Positions 15,755-25,598 of a stretch of 64,000 nt of DNA are shown piece by piece. Made by a program: the position numbers and the translations under genes. This stretch comes from Kineosporia aurantiaca JCM 3230 (GTDB taxonomy: Bacteria; Actinomycetota; Actinomycetes; Actinomycetales; Kineosporiaceae), in contig JODP01000016.1 in NCBI GenBank assembly GCA_000719025.1, positions 137,989 through 201,988 on the forward strand, written 5' to 3'. The notes below the pieces were generated by a model. The model made no database searches, was not told the origin of the DNA, and saw only the letters and a list, made by a program, of their open reading frames with translations. Position 1 is the first letter of the stretch; each line of letters begins with the position of its first letter.

Positions 15755-17446
15755 ATGACCACCAAGACCCTGAACGAGATCGGCCTGCCGAAGCCGATCC
15801 AGCCCGGTGCCCTGCGCATCGTCCCGCTCGGCGGCCTCGGCGAGGTCGGCCGCAACATGGCCGTGCTCGAGCACAAGGGCAAGCTCCTGGTGATCGACTG
15901 CGGGGTGCTGTTCCCGGAGGACCACCAGCCGGGCGTGGACCTGATCCTGCCCGACTTCTCCTACATCGCCGACCGGCTCGACGACGTGGTGGCGGTGGTG
16001 CTGACGCACGGCCACGAGGACCACATCGGCGCCGTGCCCTACCTGCTCCGGCTCAAGAACGACCTGCCCCTGGTCGGCTCCCAGCTGACCCTGGCGCTGG
16101 TCGAGGCGAAGCTCAAGGAACACCGGATCACCCCGATCACGCTCGCCGTCAAGGAGGGCCAGAAGGAGACGTTCGGGCCGTTCGACTGCGAGTTCGTGGC
16201 GGTCAACCACTCCATCCCGGACGCCCTGGCGGTCGCGGTCACCACGAGCGCGGGCACCGTGCTGCACACCGGTGATTTCAAGATGGACCAGCTCCCGCTG
16301 GACGGCCGGATCACCGACCTGCGGGCCTTCGCCCGGCTCGGCGAGGCCGGGGTCGACCTGTTCATGCCGGACTCGACCAACGCCGAGGTGCCGGGTTTCA
16401 CGATCTCCGAGCGGGAGATCACCCCGGTGCTGAACTCGGTGTTCGGCGGGGCCGAGCGCCGGATCATCGTGGCCTCGTTCGCCTCGCACGTGCACCGGGT
16501 GCAGCAGGTGCTGGACGCGGCGCACGCGCACAACCGCCGGGTCGCGCTGGTCGGCCGCTCGATGGTCCGCAACATGGGCATTGCCCGGGACCTGGGCTAC
16601 CTGACCGTCCCGCCGGGCGTGCTGATCGACATCAAGGCGGTCGACGACCTGCCGGACGAGCGGGTGGTGCTGATGTGCACCGGGTCGCAGGGAGAGCCGA
16701 TGGCCGCGCTGTCCCGGATGGCCAACCGCGACCACCGGGTCGAGGTGGGCAAGGGCGACACCGTCGTCCTGGCGTCCTCGCTGATCCCCGGTAACGAGAA
16801 CTCGGTCTACCGGGTGATCAACGGGCTGACCCGGCTCGGCGCCAAGGTCGTCCACCAGGGCAACGCCCGGGTGCACGTCTCCGGCCACGCCAGCGCCGGC
16901 GAGCTGCTGTACTGCTACAACATCATCAAGCCGAAGAACGTCCTGCCGGTGCACGGCGAGACCCGGCACCTGGTGGCGAACGCCGAGCTGGCGATCAAGA
17001 CGGGGGTGCCGCGGGAGCGCGTGCTGGTCGGGGAGGACGGCATCGTCGTCGACCTGATCAACGGCAAGGCCACGATCGCCGGCAAGATCGACTGCGGCTA
17101 CGTCTACGTGGACGGCTCCAGCGTCGGCGAGATCACCGAGGCCGACCTGAAGGACCGCCGGATTCTCGGCGAGGAGGGCTTCATCTCGATCATCGTGGTG
17201 GTCGACTCGGCCACCGGGAAGGTCGTGGCCGGCCCGGAGATCCACGCCCGCGGCTTCGCCGAGACCGAGGCGGTGTTCGACAAGGTCCGCCCGCGGATCA
17301 TCGACGCGCTGCGGGACGCGGCGAACAACGGCACGAACAACGACACGCACCAGCTCCAGCAGATCGTCCGGCGGGTCGTCGGCCGGTGGGTGAACGAGTC
17401 CTACCGTCGCCGTCCGATGATCATCCCTCTGGTGATCGAGGCCTGA
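15755..17446 (+). CDS. rnj: Ribonuclease J
   Basis: 563 residues. RNase J is a metallo-beta-lactamase/beta-CASP enzyme with endo- and 5'-3' exonuclease activity in mRNA decay and rRNA maturation. The zinc motif LTHGHEDHIG is near residue 85, with further metal ligands in HSIPDA and HTGDFKMD, and the beta-CASP histidine in HVSGHASAGEL. The C-terminal domain is present. It lies downstream of dapA and upstream of psuK. Confidence 0.97.
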   Translation: MTTKTLNEIGLPKPIQPGALRIVPLGGLGEVGRNMAVLEHKGKLLVIDCGVLFPEDHQPGVDLILPDFSYIADRLDDVVAVVLTHGHEDHIGAVPYLLRLKNDLPLVGSQLTLALVEAKLKEHRITPITLAVKEGQKETFGPFDCEFVAVNHSIPDALAVAVTTSAGTVLHTGDFKMDQLPLDGRITDLRAFARLGEAGVDLFMPDSTNAEVPGFTISEREITPVLNSVFGGAERRIIVASFASHVHRVQQVLDAAHAHNRRVALVGRSMVRNMGIARDLGYLTVPPGVLIDIKAVDDLPDERVVLMCTGSQGEPMAALSRMANRDHRVEVGKGDTVVLASSLIPGNENSVYRVINGLTRLGAKVVHQGNARVHVSGHASAGELLYCYNIIKPKNVLPVHGETRHLVANAELAIKTGVPRERVLVGEDGIVVDLINGKATIAGKIDCGYVYVDGSSVGEITEADLKDRRILGEEGFISIIVVVDSATGKVVAGPEIHARGFAETEAVFDKVRPRIIDALRDAANNGTNNDTHQLQQIVRRVVGRWVNESYRRRPMIIPLVIEA

Positions 17447-17456
17447 GATTCCCGGG

Positions 17457-18326
17457 GTGCTGTGCGCCGGCGGCGCGGTGGTGGATCTGAAGATCCGTTT
17501 CACCGCGCCGTCCGTCGTCGGCACGTCCAACCCGGGGGCCGCGTCCACCGCGCTGGGCGGAGTGGCCCGCAACGTCGCCGAGAACCTCTCGGTCCTCGGC
17601 ATCCCGGTCGGGTTGCTGTCGGCGATTGGGGACGACGCCCCCGGCTCGGTCCTGCTCGCTGAGTTGCGCTCTCGGGGCATCGGGACGGACCACGTCGCGG
17701 TGCTGCGGGGTCAGTCGACCGCGCAGTACGTGGCGTTGCTCGAACCCGACGGTGAGCTGACGATGGGCGCCGCGGCAATGGCGGTGCTCGACCTCATCAC
17801 GGTGGAGCACCTCATCGCCGCCTGGCCGTCCGAAGGCTGGGTGTTCTGCGACGGCAACCTGTCGTCGGCGGTGCTGAGCGAGGCTTTGAGCAGAGGACGT
17901 TCGTACGGCACCTCGGTGGCCTTCGACGCGGTCTCCACGCACAAGGTGGTCCGGTTGCCCCGCGAACTGACCGGCCTGGCCCTGCTCAGCTGCAACCGGG
18001 ACGAGGCCCAGGCCTGGCTGGCCCACCACGGCCGGACCGTTCCCGGCGACGATCCGGCCCTGGCCTCGGCCTTGCTCGATGCGGGGGCAGGATCGGTTCT
18101 CCTGACCCGGGGCTCACACGGCCTAGTGGTGGCCGGTCCTGATCTCCTGACCGAACTCCCGGCTGTGCCCGCTTCTCCGGTGGACGTGACCGGGGCCGGG
18201 GATGCGCTGATCGGGGGAACCCTGGCCGCCCTGATCCAGGGCGCGGACCTGGTGAGCGCAGCGAAGGCCGGGGCGGAACGGGCGGCGCGCACGGTCGAGA
18301 GCGAGCTCAGCGTCCTGCCTTCCTGA
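17457..18326 (+). CDS. psuK: PfkB-family sugar kinase, probable pseudouridine kinase
   Basis: 289 residues. The ribokinase/PfkB fold is shown by GGVARNVAENLSVLG near the N-terminus and the catalytic signature DVTGAGDALIGG (about residues 241-252, with the anion hole and catalytic Asp). Specificity is inferred from context: psuG follows 21 nt later, and PsuK phosphorylates pseudouridine to the PsuG substrate. The GTG at 17457 is 11 nt from the rnj stop and gives the normal N-terminus. Another nucleoside or sugar substrate cannot be excluded from sequence alone. Confidence 0.85.
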   Translation: MLCAGGAVVDLKIRFTAPSVVGTSNPGAASTALGGVARNVAENLSVLGIPVGLLSAIGDDAPGSVLLAELRSRGIGTDHVAVLRGQSTAQYVALLEPDGELTMGAAAMAVLDLITVEHLIAAWPSEGWVFCDGNLSSAVLSEALSRGRSYGTSVAFDAVSTHKVVRLPRELTGLALLSCNRDEAQAWLAHHGRTVPGDDPALASALLDAGAGSVLLTRGSHGLVVAGPDLLTELPAVPASPVDVTGAGDALIGGTLAALIQGADLVSAAKAGAERAARTVESELSVLPS

Positions 18327-18347
18327 GGGCACCGTAAGATCCGGCCT

Positions 18348-19286
18348 GTGCCTACGCAGACCGTGACCAGCCCCAATCCGCTCCTCGACGTCAGCGAGGA
18401 GGTGGCCACCGCCCTTGCCGAAGGGCACGCCGTCGTGGCCCTCGAGTCCACGATCATCAGCCACGGCATGCCCTACCCGGAGAACCTGAAGACCGCCCGC
18501 GAGGTCGAGCAGGTGGTCCGTGACCACGGCGCCGTGCCCGCCACCATCGCCCTGATCGAGGGCCGCCTCAAGGCCGGCCTGGACGAGGCCGCGCTGGAGG
18601 AACTGGCCAAGCCCGGTGACGTGGCCAAGGCCTCCCGCCGGGACCTCGCCGCGCTGGTCGCCCGCGGCGCCACCGCCGGCACCACCGTCGCCTCGACCAT
18701 GTACATCGCCGCCCTGGCGGGCATCCCGGTCTTCGCCACCGGCGGTATCGGCGGAGTGCACCGCGGCGCCGAGCTCTCCTTCGACGTCTCCGCCGACCTG
18801 CTCGAGCTCGGCAGCACGCCGGTGACCGTGGTCTGCGCGGGGGCCAAGTCGATCCTCGACCTGCCGAAGACCCTCGAGGTGCTGGAGACGCACGGCGTTC
18901 CGGTCGTCGGGGTCGGCACGGACGAGTTCCCGGCCTTCTTCTCGCGCACCAGCGGCCTGCCGGTCGCGCACCGGGTGGAGGACGCCGTGGAGCTGGCCCG
19001 GTTGGTCGCGGCGCAGCAGAAGCTGGGCCTCAAGGGCGGTGTGCTGGTGGCCAACCCGATTCCCGAGGGCGACGCGCTCGCCTCGGAGGAGATCGACGGG
19101 ATCATCGAGCAGGCGCTGAACGACGCGGACTCGCAGGGCGTTCGGGGTAAGGACGTGACGCCCTACCTGCTGGCCCGGGTCAACGAGCTCACCGGCGGCC
19201 GCAGCCTGACCGCCAACGTGGCCCTGATCCGCAACAACGCGGCGTTCGCAGCGGACCTGTCGGTGGCCCTCAGCGCCCAGGCCTAA
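18348..19286 (+). CDS. psuG: Pseudouridine-5'-phosphate glycosidase
   Basis: 312 residues, full length. PsuG reversibly cleaves pseudouridine 5'-phosphate into uracil and ribose 5-phosphate. The family is recognised by VVALESTIISHGMPYPEN, the GTTVASTMYIAALAGI segment, the FATGGIGGVHRGAE loop with metal and substrate ligands, and CAGAKSILDLPKTLE. It forms an operon with psuK for recycling the modified nucleoside from RNA turnover. Its stop is 4 nt from the stop of the convergent hydrolase gene. Confidence 0.96.
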   Translation: MPTQTVTSPNPLLDVSEEVATALAEGHAVVALESTIISHGMPYPENLKTAREVEQVVRDHGAVPATIALIEGRLKAGLDEAALEELAKPGDVAKASRRDLAALVARGATAGTTVASTMYIAALAGIPVFATGGIGGVHRGAELSFDVSADLLELGSTPVTVVCAGAKSILDLPKTLEVLETHGVPVVGVGTDEFPAFFSRTSGLPVAHRVEDAVELARLVAAQQKLGLKGGVLVANPIPEGDALASEEIDGIIEQALNDADSQGVRGKDVTPYLLARVNELTGGRSLTANVALIRNNAAFAADLSVALSAQA

Positions 19287-19290
19287 GAGT

Positions 19291-20427
19291 CTAGGAACAG
19301 CCGAGGGAGGCCGCCTCGGTGAGGGCCCGCACGTAGACCGGCAGGCCGATGGCCGAAAGGTGCACGGTGTCGGGCCCGAACCAGGCCTGGGCGGTGCCGT
19401 ACGGGTGCTGGTCGCCCTGCGTGCCCCAGTCGTACAGGGCCAGGCGGGGTTCGGCCTCGGCCTTGCGGCGTAGCAGGTCGTTGATCCGGGTGGCGGCGAA
19501 CTCGAACTGCTGCACGTTCTCGATGCCGGAGCCGCCCTTACCCCGGGCCGCCATCGTGACCAGCACCGTGCAGTGTCCGTCGGCCGCCAGCTCGTCGAGG
19601 GTCTTCTCCAGGCCGGTCAGGGTCCAGTTCAGCCGGGATTCGAACTGGGTCTCGTTCGTGGCCAGGCTGACGTAGTTCGCGTCGTTGGTACCCAGCGACA
19701 CCACCACCGTGCCGGCCGAGCGGAGGCCGCGGAGTTCGTCCACCATCGCGCCGTTGGCCAGATCGAGGGCATCCGTCTTCTCCTGCGGCACCACCCAGCG
19801 CCGGCCGCCCTGTCCGTCGATCTGCGAGCGATACCCCTCGTCCAGGAGTGAGCTCTTTAGCGGACCGGCCGCCGAAACCACCTCGGCCGGCACCACCTGA
19901 GCCACCAGGCTGTCCCCGACCACCGCTACTGAGCCCGGCCCGGCCGCACCCGGGCCGAAGGGCGCGGTGTAGACGGAGCAGGTTCCGTCCGGGGTGACGA
20001 AGCGGGGCGACAGCGAGGCCGAGACCGCGACCTGGGAGAGCCCGGACAAGGGCGCGGTGACGGTGTGGTCCACGGCGAAGTCGGTGCCCGCGCTCTCGGC
20101 CGGGGCCTGGTTCCAGCGCAGCTGCCAGTTCTCGCCGGACCGGTCCTGCCAGGAGCCGTTCGGCAGGGTCCGCGACTGCAGCGCGGTCGGCAGCACGCCG
20201 AGCTGCGAGCTCACCTTCCAGGCCACCCGCCACTGCTGCCCGGCCGCTGGATTCGTACAGGTCGAGGCGCCGACCTGGGCCGCCTCGGCCGGCCACAGGG
20301 GCTCGGGGGTGGTCCGGAAGTGCCGCACTCCGAGCACGGCGACGATCGCCGCCACGGCCACCAGCACGACCAGGAACAGGGCCGGACGAGTGAAGCGATG
20401 GTGGTGAGGGGCCGACGCGGTGCCCAT
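19291..20427 (-). CDS. Membrane-anchored SGNH/GDSL hydrolase
   Basis: 378 residues from the ATG at 20427, which has AGGA upstream. A basic N-terminus and one hydrophobic segment (about residues 16-34) form a signal anchor, so the rest is extracytoplasmic. SGNH blocks are visible: VAVVGDSLVAQ (serine, block I), SLGTNDANY (Asn, block III) and DTVHLSAIG (Asp-x-x-His, block V). The region before block I (~130 residues) is unlike typical SGNH enzymes and may be a beta-sandwich. Substrate unknown; cell-wall or polysaccharide deacylation is possible. Confidence 0.85.
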   Translation of the reverse strand: MGTASAPHHHRFTRPALFLVVLVAVAAIVAVLGVRHFRTTPEPLWPAEAAQVGASTCTNPAAGQQWRVAWKVSSQLGVLPTALQSRTLPNGSWQDRSGENWQLRWNQAPAESAGTDFAVDHTVTAPLSGLSQVAVSASLSPRFVTPDGTCSVYTAPFGPGAAGPGSVAVVGDSLVAQVVPAEVVSAAGPLKSSLLDEGYRSQIDGQGGRRWVVPQEKTDALDLANGAMVDELRGLRSAGTVVVSLGTNDANYVSLATNETQFESRLNWTLTGLEKTLDELAADGHCTVLVTMAARGKGGSGIENVQQFEFAATRINDLLRRKAEAEPRLALYDWGTQGDQHPYGTAQAWFGPDTVHLSAIGLPVYVRALTEAASLGCS

Positions 20428-20649
20428 CCACTGATCCTGCTCAACCCTGGCCGGCACGCCGGGAACTCTAGGGGCAGGACCATCCGGGCCGGTAACCCGG
20501 ATCACGGTGTGTCACCGGGCTCCGCCCGAAGAGCCCATGCCGGGCGCCCCACCAGCGTCGGGGCCGAGCTGGGCCTCAGCTGGGCCGGAGCTGGGCACGG
20601 TCGGCGTTGCACCCGTGATCCCGCGTGTCGATCGCGTAGCCTCGCCACC

Positions 20650-23340
20650 ATGGCGACCCGTACGTCCACATCTGGCGGCAGATCGGCGCGCTCGGCTGCC
20701 TCCCGGAGTGCGTCCGGCCGGACCCGCTCGAGCACTGTGTCCAAGGGCCGGACCACGACCAAGAAGGCCACCACCAAAGCACCGGCCCGGCGTACCACCC
20801 CGGCCCGCCCGCCGCTGCCGTTCCGGATGATCCGCGGGGTCTACATGGGCGTCGCGCACCTGGTCGGCGGGGGAGCGCGGGTGGTCGGCCAAGGCGCCCG
20901 CGATCTCGACCCGGACCACCGCCGCGACGGGGTGGGCTTCCTGCTGATCGCCGCCGCCATCGTGGTGGCGGCTCGGGAGTGGTGGGGGTTGCCGGGCGCC
21001 CTGGGGGTGGCCGTGCACGCGGTCGTGGCCGGCACCATCGGCCGGGTCGGGCTGGTCCTGCCGATCCTCCTGCTGATCGCGGGCACCCTGGTGATGCGCC
21101 GCCCGGAGGAGATCGCCTCGGTCAACCGGATGGCCATCGGCACCGCCGCGATCACCATCTCGGCCACCGGCCTGACCCACCTGGCGGCCGGCATCCCCAG
21201 CCCGTCGGACGGCGCCAGCGAGATGCGCGGCGCCGGCGGCATGATCGGTTACCTGGCCGCCGCCCCGCTGAACGCCGGGGTGAGTGCCTGGGCGGCCGTC
21301 CCGATCCTTCTGCTGCTCGCCTTCTTCGGCCTGCTCGTGGTCACCGCCACCCCGGTCTACGCCATCCCGGAGCGCCTGCGGTACATCCACGACATGCTCA
21401 CCGGGATGGGCACGGAGGAGGACATCCGAGCTTCCAGCCGGCGCCGTCACCGGGGTGAGGGCTCCCTGCACGGCGACGAGGCGTACGCCACGGCCCTGCT
21501 GACGCCGGACGATCAGGACACGGCGCCGATCGAGACCAAGCCCCGTCGCAACAAGGCCCCGAAGGTCTTCGACGTGACTGAGGTGGAGGAAGCCGAGAGT
21601 CCGTCGGAGCCGGCCGCACCGACCGAGGTCGACCTGCGCGAGCTCTTCGATGCCGGCCGGGGTAAGCCGACCCCACCCAAACCCGAGCTACCCCCACCAC
21701 CGCCGCCACCGGCGTCCTCAAACAAACCCGCCCCGGTGCCCTCGAAGGCGCCCGAGGCCCCCGAGACCAGCCAGCTGCCCGAGCGGGTGGAGCAACTGCT
21801 CCTGGCCGGCGACGTGACCTATCACCTGCCGCCCTCGGACATGCTGGTCGCCGGGCCGCCGCCGAAGGAGCGCAGCGCGGCCAACGACAAGGTGGTCGAG
21901 TCGCTCACCCGGGTCTTCGAGGACTTCGCGATCGATGCCCAGGTCACCGGCTTCAGCCGGGGCCCGACGGTGACCCGCTACGAGGTCGAGGTCGGCCAGG
22001 CGGTCAAGGTGGAGAAGGTCACCGCGCTCAGCAAGAACATCTCCTACGCGGTGGCCAGCGCCGACGTACGGATCCTGTCGCCGATCCCGGGCAAGTCGGC
22101 GATCGGCATCGAGATCCCCAACACCGACCGCGAGACCGTGTCACTGGGAGACGTGCTGCGCAGCCAGACCGCGCGGCGCTCGGAGCACCCGATGGTGATG
22201 GGTGTCGGCAAGGACGTCGAGGGCGGCTACGTCATCGCGAACCTGGCCAAGATGCCGCACCTTCTGGTGGCCGGCGCGACCGGCGCGGGCAAGTCGTCCT
22301 TCGTGAACTCGATGATCACCTCGCTGCTGATGCGGGCGACTCCGGACGAGGTGCGGATGGTGCTGGTCGACCCCAAACGGGTCGAGCTGACCGCCTACGA
22401 GGGCATCCCGCACCTGATCACGCCGATCATCACCAACCCGAAGAAGGCCGCCGAGGCCCTGCAGTGGGTGGTCAAGGAGATGGACGCCCGCTACGACGAC
22501 CTCTCGGCGTTCGGGTTCAAGCACATCGACGACTTCAACAAGGCGGTCCGCAACAACAGCGTGATCCTCCCGCCCGGCAGTGAGCGCAACCTCACCGTCT
22601 ACCCGTACCTGCTGGTCGTGGTGGACGAGCTGGCCGACCTGATGATGGTCGCGCCGCGCGACGTGGAGGACTCGATCGTCCGGATCACCCAGCTCGCCCG
22701 GGCCGCCGGGATCCACCTGGTGCTGGCCACCCAGCGTCCTTCGGTGGATGTGGTGACCGGTCTGATCAAGGCCAACGTGCCGTCCCGGATGGCGTTCGCG
22801 ACCAGTTCGGTGACCGACTCCCGGGTGGTGCTCGACCAGCCCGGCGCCGAGAAACTGATCGGCCAGGGCGACGCGCTGTTCCTGCCGATGGGCGCCTCGA
22901 AGACCATGCGGGTGCAGGGCGCCTGGGTCAACGAGAGCGAGATCGAGGCGGTCGTCGAGCACGTCAAGGCGCAGCTGCAGCCGAGTTACCGGGAGGATGT
23001 CGCCGCCCCGGTCGTTCACCGGGAGATCGACGAGGACATCGGTGACGATCTTGAGTTGCTGTTGGCGGCTGCCGAGCTCATTGTCACCTCACAGTTCGGG
23101 TCGACCTCGATGCTGCAGCGCAAGCTGCGGGTCGGGTTCGCGAAGGCGGGCCGGTTGATGGACCTGCTGGAGTCCCGGGGTGTGGTGGGCCCGAGCGAGG
23201 GCAGCAAGGCGCGTGACGTTCTGGTGAAACCTGACGATCTTCCTGCCACGCTGGCTCTCATTCGGGGAGAGACCCCGCCGGATGACGACGCCGGACGGGT
23301 AGAGGATCTATGGGAACCAGGTATGGACGATGATGGATGA
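20650..23340 (+). CDS. ftsK: DNA translocase FtsK
   Basis: 896 residues from the ATG at 20650; the open frame upstream lies opposite the hydrolase gene and is not coding. FtsK pumps DNA at the division septum to clear and resolve chromosomes. A basic Ser/Thr-rich N-terminus is followed by membrane helices (about 95-250), a Pro-rich linker (about 300-370), and the RecA-like motor with Walker A GATGAGKSS and Walker B VVVDELADL. The gamma winged-helix domain that reads polar DNA sequences ends the protein. It overlaps the NYN gene by 11 nt. Confidence 0.96.
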   Translation: MATRTSTSGGRSARSAASRSASGRTRSSTVSKGRTTTKKATTKAPARRTTPARPPLPFRMIRGVYMGVAHLVGGGARVVGQGARDLDPDHRRDGVGFLLIAAAIVVAAREWWGLPGALGVAVHAVVAGTIGRVGLVLPILLLIAGTLVMRRPEEIASVNRMAIGTAAITISATGLTHLAAGIPSPSDGASEMRGAGGMIGYLAAAPLNAGVSAWAAVPILLLLAFFGLLVVTATPVYAIPERLRYIHDMLTGMGTEEDIRASSRRRHRGEGSLHGDEAYATALLTPDDQDTAPIETKPRRNKAPKVFDVTEVEEAESPSEPAAPTEVDLRELFDAGRGKPTPPKPELPPPPPPPASSNKPAPVPSKAPEAPETSQLPERVEQLLLAGDVTYHLPPSDMLVAGPPPKERSAANDKVVESLTRVFEDFAIDAQVTGFSRGPTVTRYEVEVGQAVKVEKVTALSKNISYAVASADVRILSPIPGKSAIGIEIPNTDRETVSLGDVLRSQTARRSEHPMVMGVGKDVEGGYVIANLAKMPHLLVAGATGAGKSSFVNSMITSLLMRATPDEVRMVLVDPKRVELTAYEGIPHLITPIITNPKKAAEALQWVVKEMDARYDDLSAFGFKHIDDFNKAVRNNSVILPPGSERNLTVYPYLLVVVDELADLMMVAPRDVEDSIVRITQLARAAGIHLVLATQRPSVDVVTGLIKANVPSRMAFATSSVTDSRVVLDQPGAEKLIGQGDALFLPMGASKTMRVQGAWVNESEIEAVVEHVKAQLQPSYREDVAAPVVHREIDEDIGDDLELLLAAAELIVTSQFGSTSMLQRKLRVGFAKAGRLMDLLESRGVVGPSEGSKARDVLVKPDDLPATLALIRGETPPDDDAGRVEDLWEPGMDDDG

Positions 23341-24013
23341 CGTAAGCGACGAAACGCCGCTTTCGGTAGAAGACGTGATGGCCGGTAACGGTGGCACCAC
23401 TGACGAGCACGGCCGTTCGGAGCTGGACCTGCTGGTCTGGGACGCACCGAACATCGACATGACGCTCTCCAACGTGATCGGGGGCCGCCCTTCGGCGCAG
23501 TCCCGGCCGCGGTTCGACGCGGTGGCCAAGTGGCTGCTGTCCCAGGCGGGAGACCGGGACGTGGAGGGCGCGGTGTTCGCGAACGTGCCTCCGGGCGGTG
23601 CGGCCACCATGCGCGGCTGGGTAGAGGCGATCCGATCGTTCGGGTACGCGGTGTTCGCCCGGCCCAAGCTCGGTCCGCTGGACGACGTGGACGACGACAT
23701 GCTGGCCCACATCGCCGACCGGCACCGCGCCCGCGGGATCCGGCGGCTGGTGGTGGCCAGCGGTGACGGGCGCAACTTCAACGAGCCGTTGGAGGAGCTG
23801 GCCCGCGAGGGCGTCGACGTGACCGTGCTGTCGTTCGTCGAGGTCGCGGGGTACGCGCAGGAATCGGACCTGATCCGGTTCGTCGACCTGGAGGACGTGC
23901 CGGGCGCGTTCACCACTCCGCTCCCGCGGGTCCGGCTGGACAACCTGCCGGCCGGTGGCGCGTGGCTCCAGCCGACCCGTCCGATGCGGGCGCTACTGAA
24001 CGAGAACGCCTGA
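23330..24013 (+). CDS. NYN domain (LabA/DUF88-like) protein
   Basis: 227 residues. LLVWDAPNIDMTL and VVASGDGRNFNEPLEEL carry the acidic residues of the PIN-like NYN nuclease fold, with a third acidic site in DDVDDDMLAHI. Such proteins are often RNA nucleases, but some are catalytically silent. The start overlaps the 3' end of ftsK by 11 nt, so it is likely co-expressed. ATG codons at 23330 and 23333 are both possible. The function in this place is not known to me. Confidence 0.8.
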   Translation: MMDDVSDETPLSVEDVMAGNGGTTDEHGRSELDLLVWDAPNIDMTLSNVIGGRPSAQSRPRFDAVAKWLLSQAGDRDVEGAVFANVPPGGAATMRGWVEAIRSFGYAVFARPKLGPLDDVDDDMLAHIADRHRARGIRRLVVASGDGRNFNEPLEELAREGVDVTVLSFVEVAGYAQESDLIRFVDLEDVPGAFTTPLPRVRLDNLPAGGAWLQPTRPMRALLNENA

Positions 24014-24018
24014 AAAGC

Positions 24019-24050
24019 GGGTCCCCCGGCCCACCAGGGCCGGGGGACCC
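24019..24050 (+). terminator. Perfect 14-bp hairpin after the NYN gene
   Basis: GGGTCCCCCGGCCC (24019-24032) pairs perfectly with GGGCCGGGGGACCC (24037-24050) across a 4-nt loop, 5 nt after the stop codon. It probably ends the ftsK-NYN transcript; no T run follows. Confidence 0.75.
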
Positions 24051-24068
24051 CGAAACGGCAAGTAGTCT

Positions 24069-25598
24069 GTGCCCGTGGTCGCCCCTCGCTCCGATACCCG
24101 CTCCAATACCCGGTCCGTCGCCCTGGTCACCCTGGGATGCGCCCGGAACGAGGTCGATTCGGAGGAATTGGCCGGTCGCCTGGCCGCCGCCGGCTGGAAT
24201 CTCGTCGACGACGCGGCGAACGCCGACGTCGCGGTGGTGAACACCTGCGGCTTCGTCGAGCAGGCCAAGAAGGACTCGATCGACGTGCTGATGGAGGCGG
24301 CCGAGCTGAAGGACGACGGCGCGGCCCGCACCCAGGCCGTGGTCGCCGTCGGCTGCATGGCCGAGCGGTACGGCGAGCAGCTGGCCGAATCGCTGCCCGA
24401 GGCCGATGCGGTGCTCGGCTTCGACTCCTACGCCGACCTGTCCAGCCACCTGGACGCGATCCTGCACGGCGAGAAGCCGAAGTCGCACGTACCGGTAGAC
24501 CGCCGCACCCTCCTTCCGCTCACCCCGGCCGCGCGTTCCGGCGCTGCGGTCGCAGTGCCCGGCCACGCGCAGGAGCCGGTGGTCCTCACCGACCTGCCGG
24601 ACGGCCTGGCCCCGGTCAGCGGCCCGCGCGTGATCCGGGCCCGGCTCGACAACGGACGTCCCTGGGCGCCGCTGAAGCTGGCCTCCGGTTGCGACCGGCG
24701 CTGCACCTTCTGCGCCATCCCGGCCTTCCGCGGCGCCTTCCTGTCCCGCCGCCCGGCCGAGGTGCTGACCGAGGCCCGCTGGCTGGGGGAGCGCGGGGTC
24801 AAGGAACTGTTCCTGGTCAGCGAGAACTCCACGTCCTACGGCAAGGACCTGGGCGATCTGCGGCTGCTGGAGACGATGCTGCCCGAGCTGGCCGCGGTCG
24901 AGGGCGTCGACCGGGTGCGGGTCTCCTACCTGCAGCCGGCCGAGCTGCGTCCGGGCCTGATCGACGCGATCGCCGGCACCGACGGGGTGGCTCCCTACTT
25001 CGACCTGTCCTTCCAGCACTCCTCCAACCGGGTGCTGCGACGGATGCGCCGGTTCGGCAGCACCGAGGACTTCCTGACCCTGCTGCGGGGCGTCCGCGAG
25101 CGCAGCCCGGAGGCCGGCATCCGCTCGAACGTGATCGTCGGCTTCCCGGGGGAGACCGAGGCCGATCTGGAGGAGCTGGCCGGCTTCCTCACCGAGGCCC
25201 GGCTCGACGTGGTCGGCGTGTTCGGCTACTCGGACGAGGACGGCACCGAGGCGGCCACCCTGGACAGCAAGCTCAGCACCGACGAGGTGGCCGACCGGGT
25301 GGCCTACCTGACCGGCCTGGTCGAGGAGCTCACCGCGCAGCGCGCCGAGGAGCGGATCGGCGAGCGGGTACGGGTCCTGGTCGAGGGCACGGACGAGGAC
25401 GACCCGGACACCGTGATCGGCCGCGCCGCGCACCAGGGCCCCGAGGTGGACGGCCAGGTGCTGCTGCCCGGGGTGAAGGCCGCGCCCGGCGACTGGATCG
25501 AGGCCGTGGTCACCGAGACCCTGGGCGTCGACCTGATCGCCGCCGCCTCCGAGCCCGCCCTCTCCGGTGCCTCGTCCTCGGTGAACTCAGCAGGGTGA
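24069..25598 (+). CDS. rimO: Ribosomal protein S12 methylthiotransferase
   Basis: 509 residues. RimO adds a methylthio group to an aspartate of S12 by radical SAM chemistry with two iron-sulfur clusters. The N-terminal cluster cysteines lie in TLGCARNEVDSEE, NTCGF and VGCMAERY; the radical SAM motif is SGCDRRCTFCAIP; a TRAM domain ends the protein. NEVDSE after the first cysteine separates RimO from MiaB, which is also in this window. The GTG at 24069 is used. The stop overlaps pgsA by 4 nt. Confidence 0.95.
   Translation: MPVVAPRSDTRSNTRSVALVTLGCARNEVDSEELAGRLAAAGWNLVDDAANADVAVVNTCGFVEQAKKDSIDVLMEAAELKDDGAARTQAVVAVGCMAERYGEQLAESLPEADAVLGFDSYADLSSHLDAILHGEKPKSHVPVDRRTLLPLTPAARSGAAVAVPGHAQEPVVLTDLPDGLAPVSGPRVIRARLDNGRPWAPLKLASGCDRRCTFCAIPAFRGAFLSRRPAEVLTEARWLGERGVKELFLVSENSTSYGKDLGDLRLLETMLPELAAVEGVDRVRVSYLQPAELRPGLIDAIAGTDGVAPYFDLSFQHSSNRVLRRMRRFGSTEDFLTLLRGVRERSPEAGIRSNVIVGFPGETEADLEELAGFLTEARLDVVGVFGYSDEDGTEAATLDSKLSTDEVADRVAYLTGLVEELTAQRAEERIGERVRVLVEGTDEDDPDTVIGRAAHQGPEVDGQVLLPGVKAAPGDWIEAVVTETLGVDLIAAASEPALSGASSSVNSAG

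Noticed and set aside
15605..17680. 691-residue minus-strand open frame opposite rnj and psuK
   Set aside because: Antisense to two certain genes with no plausible start signal or family.
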